A stretch of 64,000 nucleotides of DNA, from contig JAVIAB010000124.1 in NCBI GenBank assembly GCA_032433765.1, forward strand, positions 72,217,746 to 72,281,745. The letters are read 5' to 3'. Each line of letters opens with the position of its first letter. Within the stretch, counting starts at the first letter, position 1. Both the position numbers and the translations under genes were made by a program. This stretch comes from Megaustenia siamemsis (taxonomy: Eukaryota > Mollusca > Gastropoda > Stylommatophora > Ariophantidae). Positions 1-10,660 of this stretch are shown one piece after another. The notes below the pieces were generated by a model that was not told the origin of the DNA, did not search any database, and saw nothing but the letters and a program-made list of their open reading frames with translations.

Positions 1-836
1 CACAGAATGGAGTAAAGAATGGCGGGGCAGGAGTATACATAGAGTGCCAAAATAAGATATATGATATGAATAAACTAGCAACAGGGAAACATTGTCACAA
101 TTACAATGCAGAAATCGAAGCAATAAAGTTGGCAATAGATAAACTGATGAACAGTAATCTTAGCCCACAACCTGTAGTGTTTTTGACATATACAAGATCA
201 GCACTCCAGGCACTACAATCCAGAAAATTGCCTCATCTGCTGACCTTATTGACTGAACTCTGCAAGCACCACAGGGTTGCTCTACAGTGGATCATATCTC
301 ACTATGGAATACCACGAAACGTGAGAGCAGATCAGCTATCAAAGGAAGTAGCAACAGACACACAACCGGATGCACCAGTTACATACCATCAGAAGAAACA
401 GATACTCAAATCAATTAGAAGACCACAAGCCCCAATTCAGGATGCCTTTCATAGTTTGAATAGATGGGAACAAGTCAACATTATATGCCTCAGAACAGGA
501 CATAATCGACCCCACAGTCACATGTATACAAAATTCAAGATTGGTTCCTCAGCTACATGTACACGTGGACAGTCACCCCAGACTGCTGAACATATACTTC
601 AGGACTGTACTGAATATAATAGACTGAGGAAAATCCATTGGCCCATTGATATAACACTAAAGAAAAAACTATCTGCAAGAATTCATTATTCACTGCAAGA
701 ATTACAAAACACAGTAAAATTTATACAGAAATGGCATTGCATATGTAGACAATACTTCAGGTGAACGGAAGATAGATGGATGGATGGACAGCTGGGTTGG
801 TTGGATGGATGGATGGATGGTTGAACGGACGTACGG
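1..836 (+). mobile_element. LINE-E 3' end: RNase H and C-terminal region, I/Jockey-type
   Basis: The reading frame is open from base 3 to the stop at 762-764, upstream of the first ATG at 66, so the left window edge cuts the element. The start of the frame (NGGAGVYI) fits the first strand of an RNase H domain just after its TDG motif. NAEIEAIKLAI carries the RNase H glutamate. The position usually read LTD is LTY, so a catalytic aspartate appears lost. The C-terminal part (WEQVNIICLRTGHNRPHSHM, then a Cys/His-poor ILQDC stretch) matches the tail of LINE-B in this window (DQVIIFCL, ALQDCPQY) but is clearly divergent. The element ends in GGAT-type repeats, as such LINEs often do. Retroelement identity is strong; the exact clade (I, Nimb, Jockey) is not settled. 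Confidence 0.8.
771..822. repeat. GGAT-rich simple repeat, 3' tail of LINE-E
   Basis: Runs of GATGGATGGATG follow the LINE-E stop codon directly. They are interrupted once by a GGTTGG stretch. A short tandem tail at the 3' end is typical of non-LTR elements that lack poly-A. Confidence 0.8.
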
Positions 837-1204
837 AAATTTTTCAGAATGCTTCAATGACCTTAAAGTTTGCAAGACTAATGATGAACCATTCAGAGTG
901 ACTTTCTAATTGATTGTTAATGACTGAATACATTTTATTTGAGAGGGTAGAAAAGGATTAAATGTGCTTTAGAAAAATATTTGTCGTCTCAATACCCAAA
1001 TTTAAGGTGCTTAAATATTTTCACTTTTCATTTTAATTCCTGTAATTCTTTTTCTAATGCTTCTTTTTGGTGCTGATTTCTTGACAGATGAACAGATTAG
1101 TTATTTATAAGGCCTCCTCATTAATTTTTTTTCAAACTTTTATTTTTTATTCTGCCAGTTCCAGTCAAGGCATATTGTTGCATGTAGTATAAATTGTTTT
1201 CAAT
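837..1204. other. AT-rich spacer, nothing recognised
   Basis: No coding frame, tRNA-like box or repeat shared with the rest of the window was seen. It lies between LINE-E and the left target duplication of the next element, and is presumably intron. Confidence 0.5.
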
Positions 1205-1215
1205 ATACCCCAATC

Positions 1216-1319
1216 ATTTAACTCGTAAAATTTATCATTTCCTCTAGACTGTCTGCTGTTGGTGCATAAACTTGTATAAGATTTATGTCTATTGGCTTTC
1301 CATTCAATTTCACTAAAAG
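1216..1319 (-). mobile_element. Inverted 5' segment of the RTE-A1 copy
   Basis: Read on the minus strand this segment matches the RTE-A1 endonuclease region at 52066-52150, including the sense of VYAPTAD. Its last 35 or so bases (1216-1246) overlap in content with the forward segment starting at 1332: both contain GATAAATTTTACGAGTTAAA. Because the inversion lies inside the target duplications, it arose during insertion and not by later rearrangement. Confidence 0.8.
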
Positions 1320-3026
1320 TACTCTGTAAGTTTAGAGGAAACAATTGATAAATTTTACGAGTTAAATGAGGCACGTCATAAATGCAAACCACATGAAAAC
1401 ACCATAGTTCTAGGGGATTTTAACGCAAAAGTAGGAAAGAAAAGATTTGATGAAGTAGTGGGTCATTATGGCTTAGGCAAGAGGAATGAAAGAGGTGAGA
1501 AACTTATTGACTGGGCAAGAACATACAATATGATGATAGGAAACACCTGGTTTAAGCAACATTCAAGACGTCTATGGACATGGAAAAGCCCAGGAGACAA
1601 CGCAAGCAATCAAATTGATTACATAATGATAAGCAATAGATTTAGAAACAGTCTGGTGTGTGTGAAAACAAGACCAGGGGCAGATTGTAATAGTGATCAT
1701 GTACCAGTTGTGGGAAAGCTTAGAGTAAAATTAAAAACAACAAAACGAGTCTTAGTTAACAACAAGTTAAATTTAAATTTACTCAGATCAGACAAGAAGT
1801 TGCAGTGCAAATATAAAATCACAATTCAGAAACTGCACAATGCAATAGAGAAGATACAAAGCATTGATGAACAGTGGGAAATGTTAAAAGAATCTATGCA
1901 ACAAACATCAAAAGAGTTCATACCACCAGTGAGGACAAATTCAAGAAAGAAATGGATGACAGATGACATTTTGCAGCTAATGGATACAACAAGAAGAAAT
2001 AAAGAAAATAAAGATGAGTATAAAGATTATATAAAGAAATTGTAATAAAATGCAATGAAACAAAAGAAGCATGGCTAAAAGAGAGATGTAAAGAGATTGA
2101 AATGCAACAAAAAGGAGATACTAAAGCTATATACAAACAAATTGAAGAATTAACAGGAAGAAAAACGCAATAAAAAATTGGATGTTTAAGATCAAAGGAA
2201 GGAGAACTGTTGATTGATCAAGAAAGCATAAGGGAATGATGGACAGAATACATTAAAGATCTTTATAATGATGAACGAACAACATTAAATGTTAAGGATA
2301 ATGGAGAAGGACCAGAAATACTCAGAGAAGAAGTGGAAGACGCCTTGCGCAATATGAAAGCAGGAAAAGCTCCTGGACCAGATAATATAACTAAAGAAGA
2401 GATTGAAGCCATGGGTGATTTTGGAATAGAAATAATAACAAAAATATTGAGTGATATCTACAACAGCGAATATATACCAGACGACATGGTCAAATCAATA
2501 TTCATAGCCCTACCAAAGAAATCGGGTGCAATTGAATGCGACGATCATCACACAATAAGTCTTATGAGTCATATGACTAAGATATTACTAAGAATCATCA
2601 TGCGTAGAGTGCGAAACAAAATCAGTCCAGAAATTAGCGATGAACAGTGTGGTTTTGTTAGAGATAAAGGAACAAGCAATGCCATTTACATCATAAGATC
2701 TCTAGTAGAAAGAGCCATAGAGGTGAAAACAGATCTATACCTATGTTTCATAGATTATACCAAGGGATTTGACAAAGTAATGCACCAAGAAATAATCAAA
2801 ATTTTAGAAAGCATAAACGTTGACAGCAAAGATCTAAGAATAATATAGAACATGTACTGGCAACAAACAGCGGCCATAAGAACTGGAAACCAATTGGGAA
2901 CGTTTCAACAAATAAAACAGGGTGTTAGACAAGGTTGTGTGCTGTCACCAGATTTGTTTAATATTTATAGTGAGATTATTTTAAGATCCATATGGGACAT
3001 GCCTGGAATAACAATTGGAAGTCATA

Positions 3027-4056
3027 ATATAAATAACCTGCATCTCGTTTGTCGATGATTCCCACGTTAAGAAGAGTCTGCCGACTACAACAAACCCCAG
3101 TATATGGATACCTTAATGTCATTTCTTGGTGTTTTTCCGTGAAGCCATGGCTCATATCTTGATGCGTTTCTGTGCTAGCCATGGCTTATATCTTAGCTTG
3201 TGTGTGTGTGTGTGCTGGCAATGGCTCATATCTTGGTGTGTGTCATGTTAGTCATATCTCGTATCTTGGTGTGTCCGTGTTAATCATGTCTCATATCTTT
3301 ATGTGTGTATGTGGTTAGTCATATCTCATATCTTAGTGTGTATCTGTGTTAGTCATGTGTCATATCTTTGTGTGTGTGCATGTCTGTGTATGTCACATCT
3401 CATATCCTTGCGTGTGCATGGCTATGTTAGTCACATCTCATATCTTTGTGTGTACATGTCTATGTTGGTCATATCTCATATCTTTGTGTGCATGTGTCAT
3501 ATCTTTGTGTGTGCATGTCTATGTCAGTCATATCTCATATCTTTATGTGCATGTTTATGTTAGTCATGTGTCATATATCTTGATGTGTGTCAGTGTTAGT
3601 CATGCCTCATATTGCTGTGTGCATGTCTGTGTTGGTCACATCTCATATCTTTGTGTTTGCATGTCATGTCTGTGTTAGTCACCTCTAGTGACTCGGGCAG
3701 ATGGTGCTCGTAAACCTGGGAGGGCCGACCATCTAAGGGCAGAATCCCCCTACAGAAAAGATCATTTGCTGCCTTGCAGGAAGATTGGGGACAATCAAAG
3801 GCTAAGGAATGCAAACCTGAATAAAATGCTGGCTGAAATCGGATGCACTGGGCCACTGGCGCAGAACACAGTGCAACGTTTTAATGGGTGTTCAATCATG
3901 GTGGATCTGGCTGACTCTAATTGTGATGTTCTGTCTGTGGGGGCGATCAACACACTTAACCTGACAGCTGACTTTATGTGAGAGTCTGGAATCCTACTCT
4001 GATTGAGTCCTAATCGCAGAGAGAGAGAGAGAGAGAGAAAGAGATATAAATAATCT
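3027..4056 (+). mobile_element. Internally deleted LINE-B derivative with minisatellite, inserted in RTE-A1
   Basis: Flanked by ATATAAATAA(C/T)CT at 3027-3039 and 4044-4056 (13 nt, one mismatch). The insert is 3040-4043. Bases 3697-3945 match the LINE-B 5' untranslated region at 19553-19770 (GGGCAGATGGTGCTC, GCTGAAATCGGATGCA). From about 3950 the sequence becomes the LINE-B 3' end (GACAGCTGACTT, GAATCCTACTCTGATTGAG), ending in GAGA repeats. The whole coding region is therefore missing. The 5' part is a minisatellite. This is a non-autonomous deletion derivative that moved as a unit. Confidence 0.75.
3115..3690 (+). repeat. Degenerate minisatellite, roughly 36-50 bp unit
   Basis: Repeated copies of a core like GTTAGTCATATCTCATATCT joined by TGTGTGTGCATGTC-type spacers, with variable unit length. 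It gives rise to long open frames rich in Cys, Val and His in more than one reading frame; these are repeat artefacts and not genes. It lies upstream of the LINE-B 5' UTR match within the inserted unit. Confidence 0.8.
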
Positions 4057-4856
4057 AAGGTATGCTGATGATACAGTCTTAATCGCTAAGAGTGAAAATG
4101 AGTTACAAGAAATGTTGGACATTATAGTGAAATAAAGCAAAACTAAAAGACTCAGCCTTAATAGCAAAATGACAGAGGTAATGGTAACAACAAAGAAAAA
4201 GACATCACCTCAGTGCAAAATAAAGACAAGTGGAACAGTATTAAAACAAGTAAATGAATTTTAATATTTGGGAACTTTGTTAACCTCAGACGGAAGATGT
4301 ACAAAAGAGGTGAGATGCAGAATGGCTCAGGCAAAAGCAGCTTTCCAAAAAATGGGGAAGATACTATGCAATCCATTTTTGACAATAGAAACAAGAAAAA
4401 GAGTTCTTAAATGTTACGTCGAGCCAGTCTTAACATATGGATGCGAATCATGGACAATAAGACAACAGACAAGAAAATCACTGGAGTCTGTAGAAATGTG
4501 GTTTTACAGAATAATGTTGAGAATACCATGGACAGCTAAGAAGAGTAATGAAGAGGTTCTGAGAGAGGTCAAAGCAAAAAGATAGCTAATTTCCAATATT
4601 AGGAAGAAATAATTATCATTTTTTGGCCATGTAATGAGAAAAGAACAACTGGAATATATTGTAACAACCGGAAAATTTTAGGGACGAAGAGATAGAGGGA
4701 AGCAAAGAGAAAAAATACCAGACAGCTTAAGAGAATGGCTTGGCAGAAGGTCAACAACAGAAATGATAAATAACTGTTGAGATCGAAAGTTGTGGAGAGA
4801 CATGATCACCTATGCCAGCAGGCCCGGTACTTGATGATGATAATGATACCCCAATC

Positions 4857-5166
4857 GACGATGATTTTTTTTCCTTTAATATCCATCACCACTATTCATG
4901 TTTTCTTCTAAAGCTCTGTATTTGTTATCTCTTTTTCATGCATGCCACTCACACAGAGATATAAGCTTCTAAATAACAAATAAGTTTATAACTGTGTTCA
5001 AAATAAGGGAAAGATAATTTTAAAGATATTTTAAAACATGTGTTCTGATTTAACTTTGTCAGTATTAACATTTGTACAGTTTAGTGTGTTTTATGTATGT
5101 AGTATATCTTATACTTTTTAGTAGCAGATGTCTTTTTAATAATCTTATGGGAATTTATGCTCACAG
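4857..5166. other. Intron sequence before exon 1 of the host gene
   Basis: AT-rich with no repeat recognised. It ends in a weakly pyrimidine-rich tract and the acceptor GCTCACAG at 5159-5166. Confidence 0.5.
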
Positions 5167-5330
5167 ACAGCTTAGAGCTGATTTCATTTAGTGTTGGTGA
5201 GCAGACACCGAATGTAAAAAACCTTAGAACATTTGAGTGCTCAGAGAGTACACCTGGCAGTCTTCAGCCTATATCATGGTTCAATGTCCACCGCCCACCA
5301 ACTGGTCTAGACAGACTGTCATCATATCAG
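5167..5330 (+). CDS. Host gene exon 1 of 3 seen: start of a probable SMP lipid-transfer domain
   Basis: The exon is bounded by acceptor CTCACAG and donor CAG/GTGATT. It has no stop in its frame and ends in phase 0. The translation holds SLELISFSVGEQTPNVKN, then LRTFECSES and a Pro-rich segment to GLDRLSSYQ. A pattern of Leu-x-x-(Phe)-x-(Leu/Val)-Gly-x-x-(Thr/Pro)-Pro followed by a short beta strand is what the early SMP domain of extended-synaptotagmin-like tethering proteins looks like. Codons look ordinary and there are no frameshifts, unlike the LINE remnants around it. It joins in phase to the exon at 10584. SMP domains bind lipid at membrane contact sites; which family member this is cannot be said. 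Confidence 0.6.
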
Positions 5331-5729
5331 GTGATTGTTTGCTTTTTGTATTCAGGGTTTTCTTATTTTATGAAAAATGGGAAGTAGAAGCTTGAAAATA
5401 AATTTGTATATAAAAAGAAAGATGACAGTAATAATAAATAAATAAGTATTTACCACTGGAGGAAACAGACTAGATGCAAACATAAATTACACAGGAATAC
5501 AGATATTGTCACAGCACTACACAAAATTCACAATAACAACCTTTGTTTGAACATTTTTATGAGTGCTGTGAAAATATCCGTATTCTTGTTTAATTTTTGC
5601 TTGTTTGGATTATTTTAAGATTTTTAGCTTTATTTATGTGTTTTCTTTGGAGACAATGAAAAAATTGTAGCTGTGGTTTTTGCCTTGTTTATTTTTAGAC
5701 CATAGGTTCTTTTGTCCAGTTCTCTTCCT

Positions 5730-6500
5730 TCTCTGCTGTTTTCTTATAGCAGATAAGAGGTTGCAGTGATGTGTTCAGAAGCTGTCCAGAGTGTAAAGTT
5801 GTCTGTGTGTAAACTGAAGCATGTCAATGGTAGCATGTTGTAATGTCATTTGTATATATTAGAAATACTGTAGGTGCTATAATGCTTCCCTGGGACTCCT
5901 AGTAGTCTTTATTTACTAAGATAATTGTTCTGACTGATAGTTCTTGGAGTAACAGCTCTTCCTCCAGGAAAACTTGCTGTGAGTAACTCTCACTTGTTGG
6001 ATTGCCAGCTTTAGGCCATCCTTTCATATAATATTGAAGACATTAGTGAGATAGAAAAAAATCACTATTTCTTTTGGAAAGGATATTTTAATATCTTATA
6101 TAAGTTGATTATTTGTACTTCTGTATCCTGTTTGTGTTGTGATGAAGAATGATTTGGTTTTGTAAGGTACCAGATGAGTTTTCTATTGATCATTCTCTCA
6201 ATCATTTTGTTGACTGAGGAGACTATGGGTCTATAGTTTTTTGTCTTTCTTGAGGTTTTCTTTGCCAGTTTTTTCCTGCGAGTTTTCTCTTATATTTATT
6301 TTTTTCTCCCTGGTGAATGCTGCTATTCCCTTGTGCAGTATGATGTTTGTGTCTGGGATTCTTTTGAATTTTATTTCTATATAATGGTTTAACTCATTGT
6401 GTTCTTGTAGTTTTGAGTCTGTTATGGTAAGTAGTACTTCTTTGAAATTATTGAGATACTTCTTTTTGTTGCATTGAGAATAGACTTTAAAAATGTGGAT
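5730..6500 (-). pseudogene. Degenerate LINE reverse transcriptase fragment
   Basis: Read on the minus strand with frameshifts, a recognisable RT stretch is present: KKTKNYRPIVSSVNKMIERM then RKLIWYL. This is the fingers/palm entry motif NYRPI-S of I, Jockey and R1 type LINEs, followed by a decayed QH-type segment. No RNase H or endonuclease part is attached, and the ends are not defined. It is older and more decayed than the other LINE copies. Confidence 0.5.
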
Positions 6501-6545
6501 TTTGGAGTTTAGGAATGTTTTTTGCTATTTAATTTTCTTCAGATT

Positions 6546-7006
6546 CAGTTTATGGGGTTATAGTTATAGTTGGTGGAAGGCCCAGGCGTCACTGCAAACA
6601 AATTAAAATCCATAATTGCTCAACCACCCGTGCCAGTGTAATGATCAGAATTCTCATCTCATTGAAGGATCCAAACAAAGAAAGACACCTATAGTCCCCA
6701 TCAAAGTAGCCACAACACATGCCAAAAGACATAAGGCTAGCCACACTAAAAGTGAGTGCAACCAAACTGTTCTCCGTCTTATGATTCATCATGTAATCAT
6801 TCATCATTAGCAATTGGAATATTGAAATACAATCCGGATGAAAAACACAGCTTGTGGTGTGCACAGAGCAATTAAACTCAATTGATCCAGCAGCAAGCCG
6901 GACTTGGAATATAAGGAAACTGCAACAAGGAACACTTTTCAATGGTTCCTGCCACCTATCTGCTATATTGACCAGAAGTCCATGAGGTTAAGAGACTCCA
7001 GTTTAT
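6546..7006 (-). mobile_element. Q retroposon copy 1, 5'-truncated
   Basis: The body is 6554-6998 (445 bp), flanked by CAGTTTAT at 6546-6553 and 6999-7006. Minus-strand reading ends with the same 3' sequence as three other copies: GGCGGTTGAGCAATTATGG-like sequence, GGCCTTCC, then an ATAAC-type tail. Shared internal text includes TGTGCACACC and CCAAGTCCGGCTTG. No complete ORF. It is related to copies at 36231, 42888 and 44436. Confidence 0.75.
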
Positions 7007-7269
7007 ATTCTTATAGTTCCAGCTAGAAGGGAGATTAATCCCGAGTGTGATGTTGGTTTTTTTTTTTATAATAGTGATTTTAAGTCTATGGTCATTACTT
7101 CGTAGCTATTGGAGCACATGTGACTTTCTTTAAGTATTAGTTTGCTGTGATAAGATTTGAGTTTCTTGCAGTTTGCCAAGATCAAGAGTATTAAGAATGC
7201 TGGTCTTCAAGTTTATTTAGAATGACTGACCTATTCTCAATAACAAAGTTTTTTACCTCGTCTTCATTA

Positions 7270-7590
7270 AGTCACACATCCTTTTTGCAGAATGTTGCAT
7301 TCACCATAACCCGATTGAAAGAATCAGTCTCAGGCCAGATTTCCTACTTCTTTTGGTGTAGCATTTTGTCTCAAGTGAATTGATTTTCATCCTTGCTGTT
7401 TTCAAGATTGTTCATGATTCACAGCCATATGTTGCTATAATAATAATATACATGTCCACAGTAATTTTAATGTTACTGTCCTGCAGGTATTGTGTCACAT
7501 GTTCTTCATGGAATTTAATTTTTTTTGCTGCTATTGCTTATCATTTTTTGATTAAATTTATTTTATTTATAAATGTTACAATGTTATATT
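7270..7590 (-). pseudogene. Weak LINE C-terminal remnant
   Basis: The minus-strand frame shows ATYGCES followed by KTARMKINSLETKC. This resembles the thumb-to-C-terminus junction (YGCESW) of RTE-type LINEs. Everything around it is decayed. The call rests on a short motif only. Confidence 0.3.
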
Positions 7591-7596
7591 CTGTGG

Positions 7597-8125
7597 TATC
7601 ATCATCATCATGTGCCATACCTGTTGGCGTAGGCGATCATGTCCTTCCACAATCTTCTATCTACAGTGCATCATATGAGTTCTGTTGTTGACTGTTTTCC
7701 ATGCCATGACACCAAGCTATCCAGTATTTTCTCTCTTTGTCGTCCGCGATCTCTCTTTCCATTTATTTTGCCAAGTATTCCAACTTTCCTCTTCTCATGA
7801 TGTGCCCAAAAAATGTTGATTGTTTCTTTCTGATGTTTTTTAGGAGCTGCCTTTTGTGTTGGCCTCTTTATAGCATCTGTTTTAAAGTGTATTGGTCTTG
7901 ACCCTCCCACCACTTTTTTAAGCCTTATTTTGAACTCTGTTATTAGTAGTTTATGGTCTGAGTCACAATCAGCACCAGGTTTTGGATGATGTCACTCCAG
8001 ATCTCCATCTTTGCTGGACCAAGGATGAAGTCTATTTGGTTTCTTGAGTTGCCATTTGGAGAAGTCCAAGTGTATAATCTTCTTGGGTGTTGTTTAAAAA
8101 AGTTTTGGCAATAGCCAAAATTGGG
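7597..8125 (-). mobile_element. Internally deleted RTE-A2-like copy: endonuclease joined to the 3' end
   Basis: The left end is ATCATCATCATC followed by TGTGCCATACC, the RTE-A2 3' terminus also seen at 14071. Minus-strand coding near 7680-7850 is the C-terminal tail (KREKILDSLVSWHGKQST). From about 7870 rightwards it becomes the endonuclease domain (TRPGADC-like region, then NQIDFIL and FKQHPRRLYTW at 8020-8100). The whole RT is missing. The right end runs into a G homopolymer. It could be a non-autonomous derivative or a one-off deletion. Confidence 0.65.
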
Positions 8126-8138
8126 GGGGGGGGGGGGG
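8123..8138. repeat. G homopolymer, 16 bases
   Basis: An uninterrupted run of G sits exactly where the RTE-like endonuclease homology stops. Length may vary or be unreliable in assembly. Confidence 0.9.
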
Positions 8139-9265
8139 TGGCTTCCTTCCTCAACTTGTCCTAAGTTGTTTAGGCTGCCAGCCAAAGCCACTTCCTGTAG
8201 GATGGTGCTGCCGTACACAAGCAGACACAAAGAGCCATGCGTGGACTGGATAGGATTGGAGGAATCACAAAGGCTCCAGCCTCCTCATCCATAACCCCAA
8301 CTTAGATAGCATTTATTAAATTCTCCAATTCTTATACAGTTTTTATTATTTGACTGTATTATTTTCAGGTGGATATTCTGTATTCTGTGACATGCAGATG
8401 AGATTTGTTAGTTTCCCAGACTGGGATCTGATTCCTGCTAGCATTTAGGATTTTCTCCATTTGATTGTTTTTCTCAGTCTTGTTTGAAGATTGCATGGAG
8501 AATCTGTGTGCTCTAGTGAGATGAGTTTACTGAATGAAGCATAAGTCAGTATTGTTTTCTTTTAAGAATTTCTAGAGTTCTGGTTTCTTTGTTTGTTCTA
8601 TTCCTTGTGCATTCTAATGCACTATTTGAGCTAATGTGCACAATTTTTTGTTGTTGTTGGTGTGTGTCATTGTTGAGTAACTTCGTGTGTATTTTTGGTC
8701 TTATTTTGTGGGCTGTTTTGGTTCTGAGAAACTGATATTGCCCCTGTTTGGACACATCTTGAGTAAATGACTCTATATTGGTGTAGAGTCTGTTGCATAA
8801 AATATGATGTGTTGGGCAGATGTCCAATTTCAATGGTTGAGGTTTCTTCTCTAAAGCCTAAAGCCTCCTCAACTTTGTTAGCTTTCTATACTTGTAGGCA
8901 CCCTGCTAACATTTTCTTTAGAGCTTTGTTGTCTGTCATTTTTCTGATGTGAATGTCCATAAGGCAGTGGTAGTTTGAAATTTTTTTCTGGTCTTCATAT
9001 AATGCCATTCTTAGGGGAGATAAGCACAGATATGTAATAAAATATTATGCAAAGCCACAAGTTAAAGTAAAAAGCATCAACAATTTACACACACTGGTAT
9101 CATGCAGCTAAATATATGCAGAGACAAATCAAACTATGATACTTCAGCCAAGGCCTTTGTGAGACACACGGCAATGAAAGCACAAATACTTAGCTTAGTT
9201 AAAGCATGACAATGTTGGCCAAAGAAGGATAGAAGTCCAAATGAATTGAACAGTGTTATGAATGT
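8139..9265. other. Intronic stretch, no feature supported
   Basis: There is an open minus-strand frame at 8546-8833 (95 aa, rich in Thr, Gln, His) but it matches nothing I recognise and has no repeat in the window. No splice-bounded exon that agrees in phase with the host gene was seen. Confidence 0.4.
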
Positions 9266-10370
9266 TGTTAAGTGTTTTTTCAAATACTATTCTTAGCTTT
9301 TGAGCTTGATCTATCTAAACACATATTCACCTGAAAACCAATAATAGGAAAAAAAGCCACCCAAAGACTAATTGTGGCGTAAAAACTAGTGAGTGCATTC
9401 TTGGAGAACAAATATGGTACTGAAGCAAGTCTATATAAAAAAGCAGCCAGACTACTGCATAGATTATGCTTCAACCCCTATGCAATGGCAACCAAGATAA
9501 ACCTGAGAAAATTTAACAATTTAAATCCAAAATATTGAATTCAGAACAGTCTGAGGAGTGGTGAAACACCTCCACCATAAAGAAGAAGAGAGCAGCAAAC
9601 ACTGAAACCCTTGTGCTCCATAAAAAATACATAACCCTTATCCAGCTTGAAAAGCTTCAAAGGTTGTTATATCTTCCAGTGCACCAAAACTTCAAAGAGA
9701 GAGCCTAAAGAGCCCAAACCATTTGGCAAGGTCTCCAGAGATGGACATGGGTAGTCACAAATGGCTCTGCAACTGAAACAGCAAAGGAGGGTGATATCAG
9801 TATACATAATATACCACAATGGAAACATAGGAATACACTCCCTTCCAGATGGAGAAACATGCTAAAATTTCAAAGCAGAAGCAGTGGCACTCAACACAGC
9901 CATGCAGACTCATCAAAAAGTACTAACTCTAAAATCTTGGAAAATCATTGATACAAGGTTGGTTTTCAAGGCATATCAAGCCTCAGTTGGGCTTGATATA
10001 TTCAAGGAATAAGGAGCAGCCTATGCATATTGTCTGGAAAAAAAGAACTAGTCCTACAGTAAATGGATACTAGCATACTGTGGCATTTTCAGAAATGAAA
10101 ATGCAAACAAAATCACAAAAGCAGATGGAAACCTACAATGGCCCAGCCATCCCAAAGAAATTAATACAGACCATAAACAGGCTACAAAAACAGAACAGGC
10201 TCACTGGACATAAACATACCATAATTTTCAGAACCAGAATAGGTTATTGTGGCATCAGAGCTCACCTATAAAAAGTAGGTACTAGGGACACTGCCACATA
10301 CATTCCTTAAGCTCCCAGATTCCGGAACACATTCTATAACACTCCAAGGATGAAAATAAAGCTTACAGAA
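9266..10370 (+). pseudogene. Degenerate LINE with thumb, RNase H and C-terminal region (LINE-E-like)
   Basis: With frameshifts ignored, the + strand reads a thumb-like segment (ASLYKKAARLLHRLCFNPYA), then RNase H landmarks: TNGSATE where a TDG is expected, KAEAVALNTAM with the glutamate, VDSRL-like text, and the C-terminal outlier WILAYCGIFRNENANKI (usual form WIPSHxGIxGNExAD). The tail LTGHKHT...RIGYCGIRAHL corresponds to the LRTGHNR segment of LINE-E. The first RNase H aspartate is Asn, and many stops are present. This is an old inactive copy. Confidence 0.6.
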
Positions 10371-10583
10371 ATAACTGCGCTACATTAATTATAAAAATAT
10401 GAGGATGACTGAAATTAACTTTTCTGTTCATGGCCCATGCAGATCTAGATATTTTAATGTATGGCAAAAATTGATTGCTGAAGAAGAATATTTGAAGAGA
10501 GATTTGGTTGTAACTGAAGTAAAAATAAGTATAGTCATATACATATATAGTACATATCTACTTATGTCTTTTTTTCCCTTCAG

Positions 10584-10660
10584 GTTGTTGTAGAGGCAGA
10601 CATTAATATAATGTCTGATGACTTCAAAATGATCTTTAGAGGCCGTGTTGGTTCATCCAG
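10584..10660 (+). CDS. Host gene exon 2 of 3 seen: middle of the probable SMP domain
   Basis: A short exon of 77 nt has a strong acceptor (TTTTTTTCCCTTCAG) and donor CCAG/GTGTGT. It reads VVVEADINIMSDDFKMIFRG then RVGSS and ends on two bases (AG) of the next codon. It starts in phase 0, matching the end of exon 1. The pattern (hydrophobic strand, Glu-Ala-Asp-Ile, then Asp-Asp-Phe-Lys and Gly) fits the lipid-groove strands of an SMP domain. The next exon that completes the split AG+A arginine codon is at 60435. The small size alone would not support the call; phase agreement on both sides does. Confidence 0.6.

Larger units (their letters stand above)
1205..4856 (+). mobile_element. RTE-A1 copy (BovB-like LINE) with 5' inversion and an internal insertion
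   Basis: Target duplication ATACCCCAATC is at 1205-1215 and 4846-4856. The first part (1216-1319) is in reverse orientation; the rest runs forward. Forward coding remnants, in order: APE-type endonuclease (1334-1740, with VLGDFNAK, QIDYIM and SDHVPV), linker, then reverse transcriptase (2333-3039, with FIDYTKGFDKV and [12 protein letters not shown]). A later insertion occupies 3040-4043. The frame resumes at 4044 with RYADDTVL, followed by YGCESWT, FFGHVMR and the GAT-repeat 3' end at 4831-4845. Several frameshifts and stops make it inactive. The protein closely resembles bovine BovB (RTE clade), recalled from memory. Confidence 0.85.
5331..10583 (+). other. Intron between host exons 1 and 2 (about 5.25 kb)
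   Basis: GT at 5331-5332 and AG at 10582-10583 preceded by a TTTTTTTCCCTTC tract. It contains a degenerate LINE RT (5730-6500), a Q copy, RTE pieces and a LINE with RNase H. Assignment follows from phase agreement of the flanking exons. Confidence 0.55.

Noticed and set aside
3303..3678. Cys/Val/His-rich ORFs of 86 and 110 residues
   Set aside because: Products of the TGTG/CATATC minisatellite, open in several frames at once.
7943..8230. Pro-rich 95-residue minus-strand ORF
   Set aside because: Created by the G homopolymer next to RTE endonuclease sequence.
10399..10593. A neat-looking exon or small protein (MRMTEINFSVHGPCRSRYFN...) just upstream of host exon 2
   Set aside because: With acceptor CATGCAG at 10442 its phase does not follow from exon 1, and exon 1 already joins exon 2 in phase without it. 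Possibly an alternative exon, but unsupported.
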